Counted from the first letter of the stretch, positions 9,808-19,701 are shown. The stretch: 64,000 nucleotides of DNA from JADKBO01 sp965230345 (GCA_965230345.1 CBDDKR010000001.1:806001-870000), one strand, 5' to 3'. Notes: generated by a model not told the origin, from the letters alone. Program-made: numbers and translations.

Positions 9808-11052
9808 ATGTCAAGTTATTCTAATGATATAAAGTGCTCTTTTTGTGGAAGAGATAAAAGAGAAGCCTTGATTCTAATAGCTGGAATTGATGGGCATATC
9901 TGTGAGGCATGTGTAGATTCTGCACATCAAATCGTAAATGAAGAAGTCCATCAAAAATCAGCATCAGCATCTACTAAGAAATTTGCACTTCCTAATGATG
10001 TAAAGCCGATTCAACTAAAGGAGTATTTGGACGAATACATTATTGGACAGGAAGAGGCTAAGCGGTATTTGTCAGTAGCGGTTTATAATCACTATAAAAG
10101 ATTAAATCAATCTAAAATTGACGATGTTGAAATTGAAAAATCTAACATTGTTTTTGTAGGAGAAACTGGTACAGGAAAAACACTTTTGGCTAAAACCATA
10201 GCAAATTTTTTGGATGTACCATTCGCTATTGTAGATGCTACGGTATTTACAGAAGCCGGATATGTAGGAGAGGATGTGGAAAGTATGCTATCTCGGTTGC
10301 TGCAAGCATGTGATTATGATGTTGCGGCCGCTGAGAAAGGGATAGTGTATATAGACGAAATTGATAAAGTAGCACGAAAAGGAGATAATCCTTCCATTAC
10401 AAGAGATGTTTCTGGTGAAGGAGTACAACAAGCTATGCTTAAAATGCTTGAAGGTACGGATGTTAATGTGCCACCTCAAGGTGGAAGAAAGCATCCAGAG
10501 CAAAAATTGATAAAGATTAATACTTCCAATATTTTATTCATTTGTGGTGGAGCTTTTGCAGGAATAGAAAAACACATTTCTAAAAGACTGAATACGCAGA
10601 CTATTGGGTATGGGACGAATGATGATATGGATTCCATAGATCGTGAAAACCTATTGAAATATGTAAATCATAAGGATCTAAAATCGTTTGGATTGATTCC
10701 TGAACTTCTAGGTAGATTGCCAGTTTTAACATACTTAGAACCTTTGGACAAGGAAACTTTGATTTCAATTCTAACAAAACCTAAAAATGCTATAGTAAAG
10801 CAATATAAGGTAATGTTCAAATATGAGAATATTGACTTGAAATTTACTGAGGATGCTTTGGAATATATTGCATCTATGGCTTTAGAGTATAAACTGGGTG
10901 CAAGAGGATTAAGATCCCTATGTGAGGCCGTTTTGACTGATGCAATGTTCGAATTGCCATCATTGGATGATGTTACAGAGTTTATTGTGGATAAAGAATA
11001 TGCAATGGGGAAAATTGCAAAATCAAAAATTGCCAAACTAAAGGTGGCCTGA
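9808..11052 (+). CDS. clpX: ATP-dependent Clp protease ATP-binding subunit ClpX
   Basis: AAA+ unfoldase of 414 residues that delivers substrates, including ssrA-tagged proteins, to ClpP. The N-terminal zinc-binding domain has Cys10, Cys13, Cys32 and Cys35. Walker A is GETGTGKT (118-125). The pore loop GYVGED, Walker B IVYIDEIDK and the RKH loop (GGRKHPE) are all present, as is the C-terminal D2 domain with sensor 2 (GARGLR). The stop of clpP and a GGGAGAAA sequence precede the ATG by a few bases. The tmRNA gene lies 840 bp downstream, so tagging and degradation components are neighbours. Confidence 0.96.
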   Translation: MSSYSNDIKCSFCGRDKREALILIAGIDGHICEACVDSAHQIVNEEVHQKSASASTKKFALPNDVKPIQLKEYLDEYIIGQEEAKRYLSVAVYNHYKRLNQSKIDDVEIEKSNIVFVGETGTGKTLLAKTIANFLDVPFAIVDATVFTEAGYVGEDVESMLSRLLQACDYDVAAAEKGIVYIDEIDKVARKGDNPSITRDVSGEGVQQAMLKMLEGTDVNVPPQGGRKHPEQKLIKINTSNILFICGGAFAGIEKHISKRLNTQTIGYGTNDDMDSIDRENLLKYVNHKDLKSFGLIPELLGRLPVLTYLEPLDKETLISILTKPKNAIVKQYKVMFKYENIDLKFTEDALEYIASMALEYKLGARGLRSLCEAVLTDAMFELPSLDDVTEFIVDKEYAMGKIAKSKIAKLKVA

Positions 11053-11146
11053 CCACATTATAAACATTAACATTTTCTTTGGATACAATGCATTATTAAC
11101 TTTAGTCTTAAATTAAAGTCATCATTGATTATTTAAATAAATTGGA

Positions 11147-11833
11147 ATGAAGGGTAAAGGAATATTTGGAATCATTGTATTAGGATTGTTATTGTGTACT
11201 AATATCATGGGGCAAGGAGGGATGAATTCAAGTGAAGAAAGTGACCCTCAAGCAAAGGCTATTCTCAATAAGATTAAGAAAAAATTTGAATCGAATCAAA
11301 CTTGGAAAGCTGATTTTGATTTGATTCTGGATTTACCTGATCAAGAAGAGGAAATACAAAAAGGGTATATCAAACAAAAGGATGATAAATTCATGGCAAA
11401 TATCAACGAGCAAGAAATTATTTGTGATGGATCAAGTCTTTGGGTTTATTTGAAATCTAACAATGAAGTTCAGATTAATGATTTTGACCCTAATGAAAGT
11501 GGCGATTTTTTGTCACCAAAGGATATGTTTAGAATATATGAAAGTGAAGAGTTTGTATATGCCATTACAGGAGAAGAAAGGTACCAGGGTACTAATCTAA
11601 CTCTTATAGAATTTAAGCCTTTAGATCCAAATAGCGAATATTCTAAAATGAGAATTGCGGTCGATGAAAAGGCAGGGGAAACAAAGTCTATAAAAGTATT
11701 TTCTAAAGATGGTTCTAGATACACATTAGTGATTAACAAGTTGAATTTCAATATTTCGCTCGATGATGCTGATTTTGTTTTTGATGCAAATAGCTATCCA
11801 GGTGTACGAATCGAAGATTTGAGATTAGATTAA
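11147..11833 (+). CDS. LolA-like outer-membrane lipoprotein carrier protein
   Basis: A 228-residue exported protein with signal peptide MKGKGIFGIIVLGLLLCTNIMGQ. The mature part follows the LolA/LolB pattern: AILNKIKKKFESNQTWKADF at the start, then KGYIKQKDDKF, an IICDGSSLWVYLKSNNEVQI segment and a final LDDADFVFD. LolA family members carry lipoproteins across the periplasm from LolCDE to the outer membrane, and Bacteroidota often have several diverged copies. It follows clpX after 94 bp with no visible terminator, so read-through from clpX is possible. The family call is good. Lipoprotein transport is known for the family, not shown here. Confidence 0.8.
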   Translation: MKGKGIFGIIVLGLLLCTNIMGQGGMNSSEESDPQAKAILNKIKKKFESNQTWKADFDLILDLPDQEEEIQKGYIKQKDDKFMANINEQEIICDGSSLWVYLKSNNEVQINDFDPNESGDFLSPKDMFRIYESEEFVYAITGEERYQGTNLTLIEFKPLDPNSEYSKMRIAVDEKAGETKSIKVFSKDGSRYTLVINKLNFNISLDDADFVFDANSYPGVRIEDLRLD

Positions 11834-11892
11834 ATTCGAGAAGAAAGGAACTTTTTGGTTTGAGACAGAGTTAATCGTAATGCAATATTTCA

Positions 11893-12263
11893 GGGGTTGA
11901 CCGGTATCGACAGGAAAGATCACTGATAAGTAAGCATGTCGGAGCAAGATTGTTTACTCCGTTAACAAATAATAATCACACTATAATTGGCGAAAGAAAC
12001 TTCGCATTAGCTGCCTAATCTAGGATTAGAAAGCTTTTTATGCCGCATGGTTGATGCCTGATACACATCACTGCCGCGTATAAAACAACTTTTCAGGCTT
12101 AGCTAAGTAAGATGCTTCGATTACAAGGCGAAATTTAAGAAGATACGGAATAATGGCGTTTTCTTTTGCACCAAGTTATTCTCGACAATCTGAGCAAAAG
12201 ATAAACATGTAGAAAGCTTATTAGGGCTTTGTCTGGACGGGAGTTCGATTCTCCCCAACTCCA
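11893..12263 (+). ncRNA. ssrA: transfer-messenger RNA (tmRNA)
   Basis: One-piece tmRNA of about 371 nt that rescues stalled ribosomes. The 5' end GGGGTTG pairs with 3' CAACTCC to form the acceptor stem. The 3' part has a tRNA-like T arm (GGGAGTTCGATTCTCCC). The internal reading frame at 11989-12018 encodes GERNFALAA followed by TAA, which ends in the ClpXP degron ALAA. The CCA end is not encoded (ACTA in the DNA). Its place downstream of tig-clpP-clpX fits its role in proteolysis. Confidence 0.95.
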
Positions 12264-12265
12264 CT

Positions 12266-12297
12266 AAAAAGAACTCTTTATCCAAAGAGTTCTTTTT
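12266..12297. terminator. bidirectional terminator of ssrA and the minus-strand kinase operon
   Basis: Perfect 14-bp stem (AAAAAGAACTCTTT and its complement) with ATCC loop, A-run on one side and T-run on the other. It begins 2 bp after the tmRNA and ends 1 bp before the stop codon of the convergent histidine kinase gene, so it can serve both transcripts. Confidence 0.85.
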
Positions 12298-13581
12298 TTA
12301 TGGTTTCGATTTGAACTGCACACTGAAATGTATCCAATCATTTGCGCTGTGTAGACTGAAAATAGCTTGATGTTTTAGGAGGATTTCTCGAATAAGCATA
12401 AGACCTATACCTTGCCCCGTTGGCTTTGTACTAAAGAATGGAGAAAAGAGTTTGGATTCTACTTCTTTGGATAAACACCCCGGATTTGATATGGTAAAAG
12501 AATTCGAGTTAGTGATGATATTGATAGATTGGCCTTTATTCGTGGCTTCTATAGCGTTTTTAAGCATATTATGTATCACCTGTTCCATTAATACTCGGTC
12601 CGCTCTAATAAAATAATCTTCATTAGGCGAAAAGTTTATTCGAATATTTTCTTGCTGAGCAAGGGGTTCCCAAATTTTTATAGATGAAAGAATAATATCG
12701 TTTAAGTTATGATCCTGCAAAATGGGATCAGGAACCTTCAAAATTGAGGCAAAGTTTTTGACGAATTCCGATAAATTTGTATTTCGAGCTATGGCAATTT
12801 GCAATGATTCCCTGAGATCAGTAGAGGTGTCATCAAAATAGTAGTCAAGTATCGTTTGTAATATAGAATTGATGGCTCCCATGGAGTTGTTTACCTCATG
12901 AGCCATCATTCGAATTACCTTGCCATAGGCTTCTTTTTCGTTCTTCAATAATTCTGATGATAGATCCTCAATCATGATAAATCGCCTCTTAAATCCAAAA
13001 TGAATAATATGACTCTTACTACAACGGTATCTATTTATCCCATCATTTTGTATGACGAGACTTTGGTTATCTGGACACTGTTGAATCTTTTGAATTAAGG
13101 TAGAACTATTCGTGCTTAAATCCCTACCTATGTAGGGAGGATTTAACTTAAGTATTGAAACAGCACTTGGATTAATTTTAGTGATTTTTTCTTCATAATC
13201 AAGAATTAGAATTCCGATTGGTGAAGCCTCGACTAGTTTTTCCAAAAAGTAGTTTTGTTCTTTGGCAATGGACCTTTCTTCCCGTAGTGTATCAATCATA
13301 AGATTGTATATGTCAATCAAAGAGTCCAAATCATTTGAGCCTGTCTTGACATATTTAATCGTAAAATCTCCCTCTTTTAAGGCTTCTGCTCCAGCACGTA
13401 CTAAGTTTATTGGTTTAACCAATTTTTTGTATAATTTAAACGAATAATATATACTAATTAGCACGACTATTTCAAGCAATATAAATACCCAAATAGTATT
13501 TCTAAATGCCCAATAACTCAAGCCAATAATAGAAGCATTTAGAATGAAAGAATACAGTATAAATTGGTACTTCAATGGCAT
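12298..13581 (-). CDS. NtrB-type sensor histidine kinase
   Basis: A 427-residue membrane kinase. Two transmembrane helices (about 8-26 and 29-48) enclose almost no periplasmic loop. A HAMP-like linker (50-100), a PAS domain (about 110-170), a HisKA domain with His228 (MMAHEVNNS) and a HATPase domain (NMLKNAIEATNKG, GQGIGLMLIREIL) follow. The lack of an external domain suggests it senses a membrane or cytoplasmic signal. It is the last gene of the minus-strand efflux operon, 3 bp after the NtrC-like regulator that is its likely partner. Confidence 0.87.
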   Translation of the reverse strand: MPLKYQFILYSFILNASIIGLSYWAFRNTIWVFILLEIVVLISIYYSFKLYKKLVKPINLVRAGAEALKEGDFTIKYVKTGSNDLDSLIDIYNLMIDTLREERSIAKEQNYFLEKLVEASPIGILILDYEEKITKINPSAVSILKLNPPYIGRDLSTNSSTLIQKIQQCPDNQSLVIQNDGINRYRCSKSHIIHFGFKRRFIMIEDLSSELLKNEKEAYGKVIRMMAHEVNNSMGAINSILQTILDYYFDDTSTDLRESLQIAIARNTNLSEFVKNFASILKVPDPILQDHNLNDIILSSIKIWEPLAQQENIRINFSPNEDYFIRADRVLMEQVIHNMLKNAIEATNKGQSINIITNSNSFTISNPGCLSKEVESKLFSPFFSTKPTGQGIGLMLIREILLKHQAIFSLHSANDWIHFSVQFKSKP

Positions 13582-13584
13582 AGT

Positions 13585-14976
13585 CTAGGTCATATTATCG
13601 GATGAATTGGGTTTTGAAATATTATATTTATCCATTCGACGATATAACGAACTTCTAGTAATTCCTAAAGATTTAGAGGTCTCACTTATAGAGAACTGAT
13701 GATGATTTAAGGTCTTTAAAATCATCTGCTTCTCCATGTCTTCTAAGCTCATCGCACCAACTTTAGGAAGTTTAGTATCTTTTATGCTACTGTTTTTTTG
13801 CGAAGTTATTTTTTCAAAGTCATCAATGGTCAGCTCACCTTTATTCATATGTAGTAAAACACATCTTTCAACAAGATTTTTGAGTTGTCGTATGTTTCCC
13901 GGAAAAGATTGCTCCATCAACCAGCTTAATCCACTTTGATGAATTTTAGGAGTGTTGATTTCATATAATTCACAGGTGTTTTTTATAAAATGGTCGACAA
14001 GTAAAGGGATATCATCTTTTCTTTCACGAAGGGCGGGTAGATGAATCGTAATTAAATTAATCCTATAGAAAAGATCTTCGCGAAATGTACTATCGTTAAC
14101 CAATTGATTGAGGTCTTTATTTGTAGCACTGATAACTCTGAAATCTGACGGTATGGTATTACTACTTCCTATGGCTTCAAATTTTTTTTCCTGAAGGACT
14201 CTTAGGAGCTTAACTTGATTTTCTAAAGGAAGATCTCCTATTTCGTCCAAGAATATTGTACCTCTATGAGCCAATTCAAACCTTCCAATTCGATCACTAT
14301 GTGCATCAGTAAATGCTCCTTTTTTGTGCCCGAACATTTCGGATTCGAATAAGGAAGAGGGAATGCCACCCAAATTTACCTTTACGAATGGATTATCCCT
14401 TCTTTTACTCATTTGATGGATGGACTCAGCGATAACTTCTTTGCCAGTTCCACTTTCACCTAGAATAAGAACATTGGCATCGGTATTAGCCACTCGTTGG
14501 ACCATATCCATTACTTCCAAGAAAGGCTCACTATTCCCAATGATATGACTTGTCTCAAGTGATTTTGGTAGTCGATTTTTACTTCTATTGAACTCAAGAC
14601 TTAATATAGTATGTACAGAAGACAGCAGTTGTTGATTATCCCAAGGTTTGGCAAGGAAATCTTTTGCACCTATTTTCATCCCTTCTACTGCTAATTGAAC
14701 AGTAGCCCATCCAGTCATTAAAATGATGTTTTGATCAGGAAACTTCTGAAGAATTAGTGTAAGTAGTTTCAATCCTTGTCTTCCAGATGTATCAATACTA
14801 AAATTCATATCCAACACAATGAGATCAGGAGTAAACTCAAGAATTTTGTCTAATACCAATTGAGGATGATTAATAGTTGCTACCTCAAATCCCTTTTTAC
14901 CAAACAAAAGTTTTAAACTTTGGCATACTGCGATGTCATCATCAATTACCAAAATTTTTACTTCACTTTTTAGCAT
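13585..14976 (-). CDS. NtrC-family sigma-54-dependent response regulator
   Basis: A 463-residue activator. The receiver domain has Asp12-14 and phospho-acceptor Asp56 (DLIVLDMNF). The central AAA+ domain has Walker A GESGTGKE (173-180), the sigma-54-contacting loop GAFTDA (220-225) and Walker B (GTIFLDEIGD). The C-terminal Fis-type helix-turn-helix (LGITRSSLYRRMDKYNI) binds as a dimer. An intact GAFTGA-type loop means it should act on a sigma-54 promoter. The best candidate seen is in front of this same operon (20982-20997). It lies between the permease and the kinase. Confidence 0.92.
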   Translation of the reverse strand: MLKSEVKILVIDDDIAVCQSLKLLFGKKGFEVATINHPQLVLDKILEFTPDLIVLDMNFSIDTSGRQGLKLLTLILQKFPDQNIILMTGWATVQLAVEGMKIGAKDFLAKPWDNQQLLSSVHTILSLEFNRSKNRLPKSLETSHIIGNSEPFLEVMDMVQRVANTDANVLILGESGTGKEVIAESIHQMSKRRDNPFVKVNLGGIPSSLFESEMFGHKKGAFTDAHSDRIGRFELAHRGTIFLDEIGDLPLENQVKLLRVLQEKKFEAIGSSNTIPSDFRVISATNKDLNQLVNDSTFREDLFYRINLITIHLPALRERKDDIPLLVDHFIKNTCELYEINTPKIHQSGLSWLMEQSFPGNIRQLKNLVERCVLLHMNKGELTIDDFEKITSQKNSSIKDTKLPKVGAMSLEDMEKQMILKTLNHHQFSISETSKSLGITRSSLYRRMDKYNISKPNSSDNMT

Positions 14977-14985
14977 AATCTTGAA

Positions 14986-16155
14986 TTAATCTTCGTGTAA
15001 AGCAATAGAAGGTGATATTCTAGAGGCCTGTATACTTGGATATAGTGCGCAAAGTACAACTATTGTTAAAATTATTGCCATGGCTTCTAATAAGGATTTA
15101 TAAAATAGTATATCTGGAATGTCAAAAATATCTAATAACGGTATTTGGATTGCGAAGAGTGAAGCAATGGTTACTCCGATAAATGTTAATATTATAATCT
15201 CTAATATAAACTGTTTACGAATGGTTGTTGTATGAGCTCCTAAAGCCATTCGAAGACCTATTTCTGACTTCCTTTTATTGATGTTGTACCATAAGATTCC
15301 GAAAAGTCCTAAAGCTACGTTGATGCATAAAAAACCACACAATACCATCAAAGTTATAATTGGAATCCATGATTCTTTAGAATTGGAAATTTTTCGATCT
15401 TCTAGGTCAACTATCGTGAAAGAACTACTTTTGGTAATATCCGCTACACGTTGGTAAAGTCTTTCTTCAAAACTAGCTGGAGTATTATTTTCTAATCGTA
15501 CATACATGGCCTTTACCGCATTATGATGATATGGTCTATAGTAAATGAGCGTTTCCCAACGTTGTTCGAATTCACCCATATATCTATAGTCTTCATATAC
15601 ACCGATGACTTCAAGCTCTTCACCAGTGTTTAGTATTTTACCTACTACATTTTCTCCTGGATAGTATTTCTCGGCAAAATTCTGATTTACCAATACAGGT
15701 CTGTATTTGTTTTTTTCATCGCCTTCTTCAAACCACCTTCCCTGTAATATTTTCATATTCATGAGATCTGCAAAAAGGTGATCTTTGAATGCTAAACGAT
15801 ATTCGAAATTAGTTCCCAAACTATCTGTTCCACCTGTTTGCCAAGTGGATCCTGAGAAAGGGAAAATTTGACCACTAAAAGCGACTCCTTCAACATATTC
15901 TAAACTTGGAATCTCAGACTCTAAAGTTTTTAAAATGGTGGATGCTGTGGTCGAATCCATATTCCTCATATCATCAAGAAGTACCATTTTGATGTTTTTG
16001 CAATCAAAACCTAATGGTTTACTAAAAACTTGAAAATTGTAATTCATATATGCAATTACAACAAAGAGAACAAGAAATGACAGAAGGATTTCCAAAATCA
16101 TTAGGGCATTGCTTTTTTTCTTGTTCCAAATCAATTTGAATATATGCTGGATCAT
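14986..16155 (-). CDS. ABC transporter permease, MacB/FtsX type (second permease)
   Basis: A 389-residue protein with one N-terminal transmembrane helix (LMILEILLSFLVLFVVIAYM), a large periplasmic MacB_PCD-like domain (about 45-270) and three C-terminal helices typical of FtsX (ILWYNINKRKSEIGLRMALG is the usual coupling-helix region). Such permeases work with a MacB/LolD-like ATPase and drive periplasmic transport rather than import. Its ATG overlaps the stop of the preceding permease gene by 4 bp, implying tight coupling. The substrate cannot be read from the sequence. Confidence 0.85.
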   Translation of the reverse strand: MIQHIFKLIWNKKKSNALMILEILLSFLVLFVVIAYMNYNFQVFSKPLGFDCKNIKMVLLDDMRNMDSTTASTILKTLESEIPSLEYVEGVAFSGQIFPFSGSTWQTGGTDSLGTNFEYRLAFKDHLFADLMNMKILQGRWFEEGDEKNKYRPVLVNQNFAEKYYPGENVVGKILNTGEELEVIGVYEDYRYMGEFEQRWETLIYYRPYHHNAVKAMYVRLENNTPASFEERLYQRVADITKSSSFTIVDLEDRKISNSKESWIPIITLMVLCGFLCINVALGLFGILWYNINKRKSEIGLRMALGAHTTTIRKQFILEIIILTFIGVTIASLFAIQIPLLDIFDIPDILFYKSLLEAMAIILTIVVLCALYPSIQASRISPSIALHED

Positions 16156-17483
16156 AATTGTGTTTGTTTTATGGCTTTAACAATAGGAATATTCGACATT
16201 TTTAATGCAGGAAGGATACCAGATATTACTCCGAATAAAATGCAAACGACAAAGCTGTAAAGGAAGAAGTTCCAGTTGATTGGAAGATGAACGACTTCTA
16301 AAATTTTACTGTCATTAATGAGATAAATGAGACCTATGGATAAAACAAGGCCGATCAAACCTCCTATTAAGGTTAAAATAATATTTTCAAACATAAATTG
16401 AAACAAGACGTCATATTTTGAAGCACCAAACGCTTTACGAACTCCAATTTCAGATGATCTATCCAAGATGCGACTTACATTAAGATTGATCAAGTTTAAA
16501 GAAGGGAGGAATATTATCAATGAAAGTAAACTTAGAATAATTGAAGATGCTACGGTATAGCTCTTTCTTGGATCGTCATGCCAATAAATGTTGTTGGCCA
16601 TTCTTTCACTTGGAGTAAAAGGAGTAATGATAAGTTCATCGTACTCTGCTGGATTTTCAATAGGAATTTGTTGAACTACATTCTGAATTTCTTCTTTAAG
16701 AATAGGTATTGATATTCCATGATTTGCCAAAAGACTAGCATTAAATCCTCCCAGATAATATCCTTCGTTAGGATCTGGTGGCAGATGAGTATAAGCCAGA
16801 TAGGCTTTACTGTAAAGTTCTCCTCTTGAATTGGGAGAAGTTCGAATCAATCCAATGATTTTATAAGTTTTGTTGTCTATTTTGATTTCTTCATCTAAAA
16901 CATTATTTTTTCTTCCAAAATATTCCATAGCCATCTCCTCTGAAATAACAACTACATGAGCAGCATTATTAAATTCAGTTGCTGAAAAGGGGCGCCCCTC
17001 AACAAAATCAAATGTATAAATATCCCAAAACTGAGCATCTGAAAAAGTACAGGTTACATTTATTTTATTGTTGTTGACGTAAGCATCATAGAATATATTG
17101 GTACAGAAAATGGAGTGTACCTCAGCATTTTGGATCTTTGGTAGGTGATTTTCAAATATACTTCTACTCCCATTACTAGTACTAGTACTCCGATTGACAT
17201 CATTAGTTTTGAAGGTAGAATCAATGACTTGAATGCCATTGACTAGGGTAGTGTCATAAGTGAAAATAGAGTCAATTTCTTCTTTCTGAATTTTCACCCT
17301 TGGTAGTTCAATCATACGATCTTTGTTTTGCATTGGACCTATGCCTCCTAACTTGGCTTGAAGAAAGGAAATGAAAACCATTAAGATCATCAATGTAAAA
17401 CTTATACCGAATATGCTTATGAAAGTGAAAAACTTTCGACGAGCTAAGACTCTTAAAGCTAACTTCAAATAGTTATAAATCAT
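16152..17483 (-). CDS. ABC transporter permease, MacB/FtsX type (first permease)
   Basis: A 443-residue homologue of the next gene, with an N-terminal helix (FFTFISIFGISFTLMILMVF), a long periplasmic domain and the FtsX C-terminal helices (ILDRSSEIGVRKAFGASKYD precedes the second). The pair probably forms a heterodimer, unlike E. coli MacB, which is a homodimer with fused ATPase. It follows the ATPase gene after 17 bp. The periplasmic region lacks residues I can link to a substrate. Confidence 0.85.
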   Translation of the reverse strand: MIYNYLKLALRVLARRKFFTFISIFGISFTLMILMVFISFLQAKLGGIGPMQNKDRMIELPRVKIQKEEIDSIFTYDTTLVNGIQVIDSTFKTNDVNRSTSTSNGSRSIFENHLPKIQNAEVHSIFCTNIFYDAYVNNNKINVTCTFSDAQFWDIYTFDFVEGRPFSATEFNNAAHVVVISEEMAMEYFGRKNNVLDEEIKIDNKTYKIIGLIRTSPNSRGELYSKAYLAYTHLPPDPNEGYYLGGFNASLLANHGISIPILKEEIQNVVQQIPIENPAEYDELIITPFTPSERMANNIYWHDDPRKSYTVASSIILSLLSLIIFLPSLNLINLNVSRILDRSSEIGVRKAFGASKYDVLFQFMFENIILTLIGGLIGLVLSIGLIYLINDSKILEVVHLPINWNFFLYSFVVCILFGVISGILPALKMSNIPIVKAIKQTQL

Positions 17484-17500
17484 GGTTCTTGTGATTTTAA

Positions 17501-18166
17501 TTAAGCAACTTGGCTTCCGTCATACAATCTCATCAGGCGATGTGTTTTTTTTGCCATTCTTTCATCGTGTGTGACCATAACTATGGTCGTATCCAAATCT
17601 TGATTTAAATGGAGTAAAATATCCATTATTTCGTCACCCATAACACTATCCAAGTTTCCAGTAGGTTCATCCGCTAGAATTATTTCAGGTTGACCAACTA
17701 TGGCACGAGCTATAGCCACTCTTTGTTTTTGACCTCCTGATAATTCATTGGGGAAATGATTGGTTCGATTGGAAAGTTTTACTGCTTCTAAAGCCTGTAG
17801 AGCCATTTCCTTTCGTTTTTTTCGTCCTATATTTCTATAGATTAAAGGGAGTTCAACATTATCTACTATACTGAGATCTGGAATCAAATGAAAGCTTTGG
17901 AAAATGAAACCCAACTTTTTATTTCTGAATTCTGCAGTTGCTTTAGAATTGTATTTTGATATGCTTTTTCCATCAATTTCTACTTTTCCAGAACTTGGTG
18001 AATCCAGGAGTCCCATAATATTTAAGAGGGTACTTTTACCGCAACCTGAAGGACCCATTATAGATAGAAATTCACCTTTGGGGATTTCAATGTTGATGTT
18101 GTTAAGAGCCGTGGTTTCAATAGTTTTTGTTCGATATACTTTGTTGATCTCATTTAGAAGTATCAT
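17501..18166 (-). CDS. ABC transporter ATP-binding protein (LolD/MacB type)
   Basis: A 221-residue ATPase with Walker A GPSGCGKST, Q-loop (IFQSFHLIPD), signature LSGGQKQRVAIARAI, Walker B IILADEPTGNLD and switch His (VMVTHDERM). DEPTGNLDS plus a short length places it in the MacB/LolD/FtsE group that powers mechanotransmission permeases. It sits between the TolC-like gene and the two permeases, so the three proteins are likely to form the inner-membrane pump of this operon. Confidence 0.92.
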   Translation of the reverse strand: MILLNEINKVYRTKTIETTALNNINIEIPKGEFLSIMGPSGCGKSTLLNIMGLLDSPSSGKVEIDGKSISKYNSKATAEFRNKKLGFIFQSFHLIPDLSIVDNVELPLIYRNIGRKKRKEMALQALEAVKLSNRTNHFPNELSGGQKQRVAIARAIVGQPEIILADEPTGNLDSVMGDEIMDILLHLNQDLDTTIVMVTHDERMAKKTHRLMRLYDGSQVA

Positions 18167-18241
18167 GTTATGAAGATGTTTAAGTTGATGTTAATTATAT
18201 TTATGATAGAGGTGGTCTAGTAACATTAATATTTGTAAAAA

Positions 18242-19696
18242 TTATTCTTGAGATTGTCCTAGAAGAGATGTATTGGAATATAAATCATAGCCTGAATATA
18301 ATCGAACAAGCGATATGCTTTGCCAGTACAACTTCAGTTGATTGATAAAGTTTTGTTTTGCCAAGTTGTTCTCTCTTTGAGCTATGGTAAGTTCGGTTAT
18401 TCCTAAACTTCCTAAGGCATAACTCTCTTTCGAAATTGAAAAGCGTTCCTCTGATTTAAGAACAATGTTCTTGCTCAGTTGAAGGGATTTTTGGATTTCT
18501 CCAAATTGAAGAAGAAGTATGTTTATATCCTTAGTGATTTCTCTTTCTGAAATGTCCTTTTGAATCTCAATATTCTTAAGCAAAAGATCATGTGATTCTA
18601 GGGATTTTTTTCTCAGATTCCAATCCCATATGGGAGCAGATATTCTTACCTGAACATTTTGTGCATCGTTAGGAGCATCGTAAACTTGTTGGATATTTGA
18701 GGCACTTTTAGCATAGCCTAAAGAGGCAACAATACTGGCTGAAATTCCCAATTCTGAGGCTGTCTTTCTCTTGTCTGTTGTTATGTTCCATTTTTGTACA
18801 TTCAACTCATGCAAATTGGGGTTCCAATCCTTAGCATTGGATAATATTCTACTATGATTTATTTCGATAGAGGTTAAAACTTCTGGTATATCAAATTGAT
18901 GTGTCGTATCATAATTTGTACTCAATAAAGTGTTCAATCCCTCTAAAGCCTGTTGATGTTGAGATAATGTTTGTTCCTTAAGTAATTTAGCATTTTCGAG
19001 TGCTATTTCAAGCTGTAATAGATCATTTTTTGATGCGTTTCCTTGCCTATACTTTTGCTGTGTAATCTCATGCAATTTTGAGTAATCATTAAAATTGATA
19101 TTGGCAATTTCCTTGTTTTCTTGGGCTATCAATACATCAAAAAACAGATTTGTACTTTGCAATCTAGAATTTTCGATTTCAGCTTGCAACTTTCGACTTA
19201 GTTCTTTTTTCTTTAAAGAAAGTAATCGTTTTTGGTGTTTATAAGGATTGAAGGAAAATAGGGGTTGTACTATTCCAATTTCAACAGGAACACCATTGTA
19301 TGATGTGAAATCATTTGGATAATCATCAAATCTCCTGAGGTTGGTGTTTACAAATACATTCCCTCCTGTCCACGGTAGAACTTGTGAAACACCTAGGGAC
19401 AAGGAAGAATTGTTTTGAGACAAGTCGGTAAATGTTATTAATCCATTCGGTTGAACTATTGGTGAAGATGTTTTGAAGTAATCAATCAGATCTAAATTCA
19501 GTCGAAATTGTGGTAACAAGGACGCCTTATATATGTCTTCTTGCAAATTCTGATGTCTTAGAACATTTTGGGAAACTTGAATTTGTAAGGTGTTTTCTTC
19601 CGCTAGTTTAAAAACATCATTTAATGATACAGATTGTCCGAGTGATGGAGTTACATAAATAGCAAGGAGTAATAATGTAAATGTCTTCATTTTCAT
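18242..19696 (-). CDS. TolC-family outer-membrane efflux protein
   Basis: A 484-residue protein with signal peptide MKMKTFTLLLLAIYVTPSLGQS and two OEP repeats rich in long amphipathic helices (for example the Leu/Gln-rich stretch from about 155 to 250 and again 370-440). TolC-type proteins form trimeric channels that span the outer membrane and periplasm. It starts 5 bp after the membrane-fusion gene and is followed, after 75 bp, by the ATPase, so it supplies the exit duct of the efflux system. Confidence 0.87.
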   Translation of the reverse strand: MKMKTFTLLLLAIYVTPSLGQSVSLNDVFKLAEENTLQIQVSQNVLRHQNLQEDIYKASLLPQFRLNLDLIDYFKTSSPIVQPNGLITFTDLSQNNSSLSLGVSQVLPWTGGNVFVNTNLRRFDDYPNDFTSYNGVPVEIGIVQPLFSFNPYKHQKRLLSLKKKELSRKLQAEIENSRLQSTNLFFDVLIAQENKEIANINFNDYSKLHEITQQKYRQGNASKNDLLQLEIALENAKLLKEQTLSQHQQALEGLNTLLSTNYDTTHQFDIPEVLTSIEINHSRILSNAKDWNPNLHELNVQKWNITTDKRKTASELGISASIVASLGYAKSASNIQQVYDAPNDAQNVQVRISAPIWDWNLRKKSLESHDLLLKNIEIQKDISEREITKDINILLLQFGEIQKSLQLSKNIVLKSEERFSISKESYALGSLGITELTIAQRENNLAKQNFINQLKLYWQSISLVRLYSGYDLYSNTSLLGQSQE

Positions 19697-19701
19697 TGCG
19701 A

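Noticed and set aside
10668..11036. 122-codon antisense frame in clpX
   Set aside because: ClpX motifs are complete on the plus strand; the antisense product has no known features.
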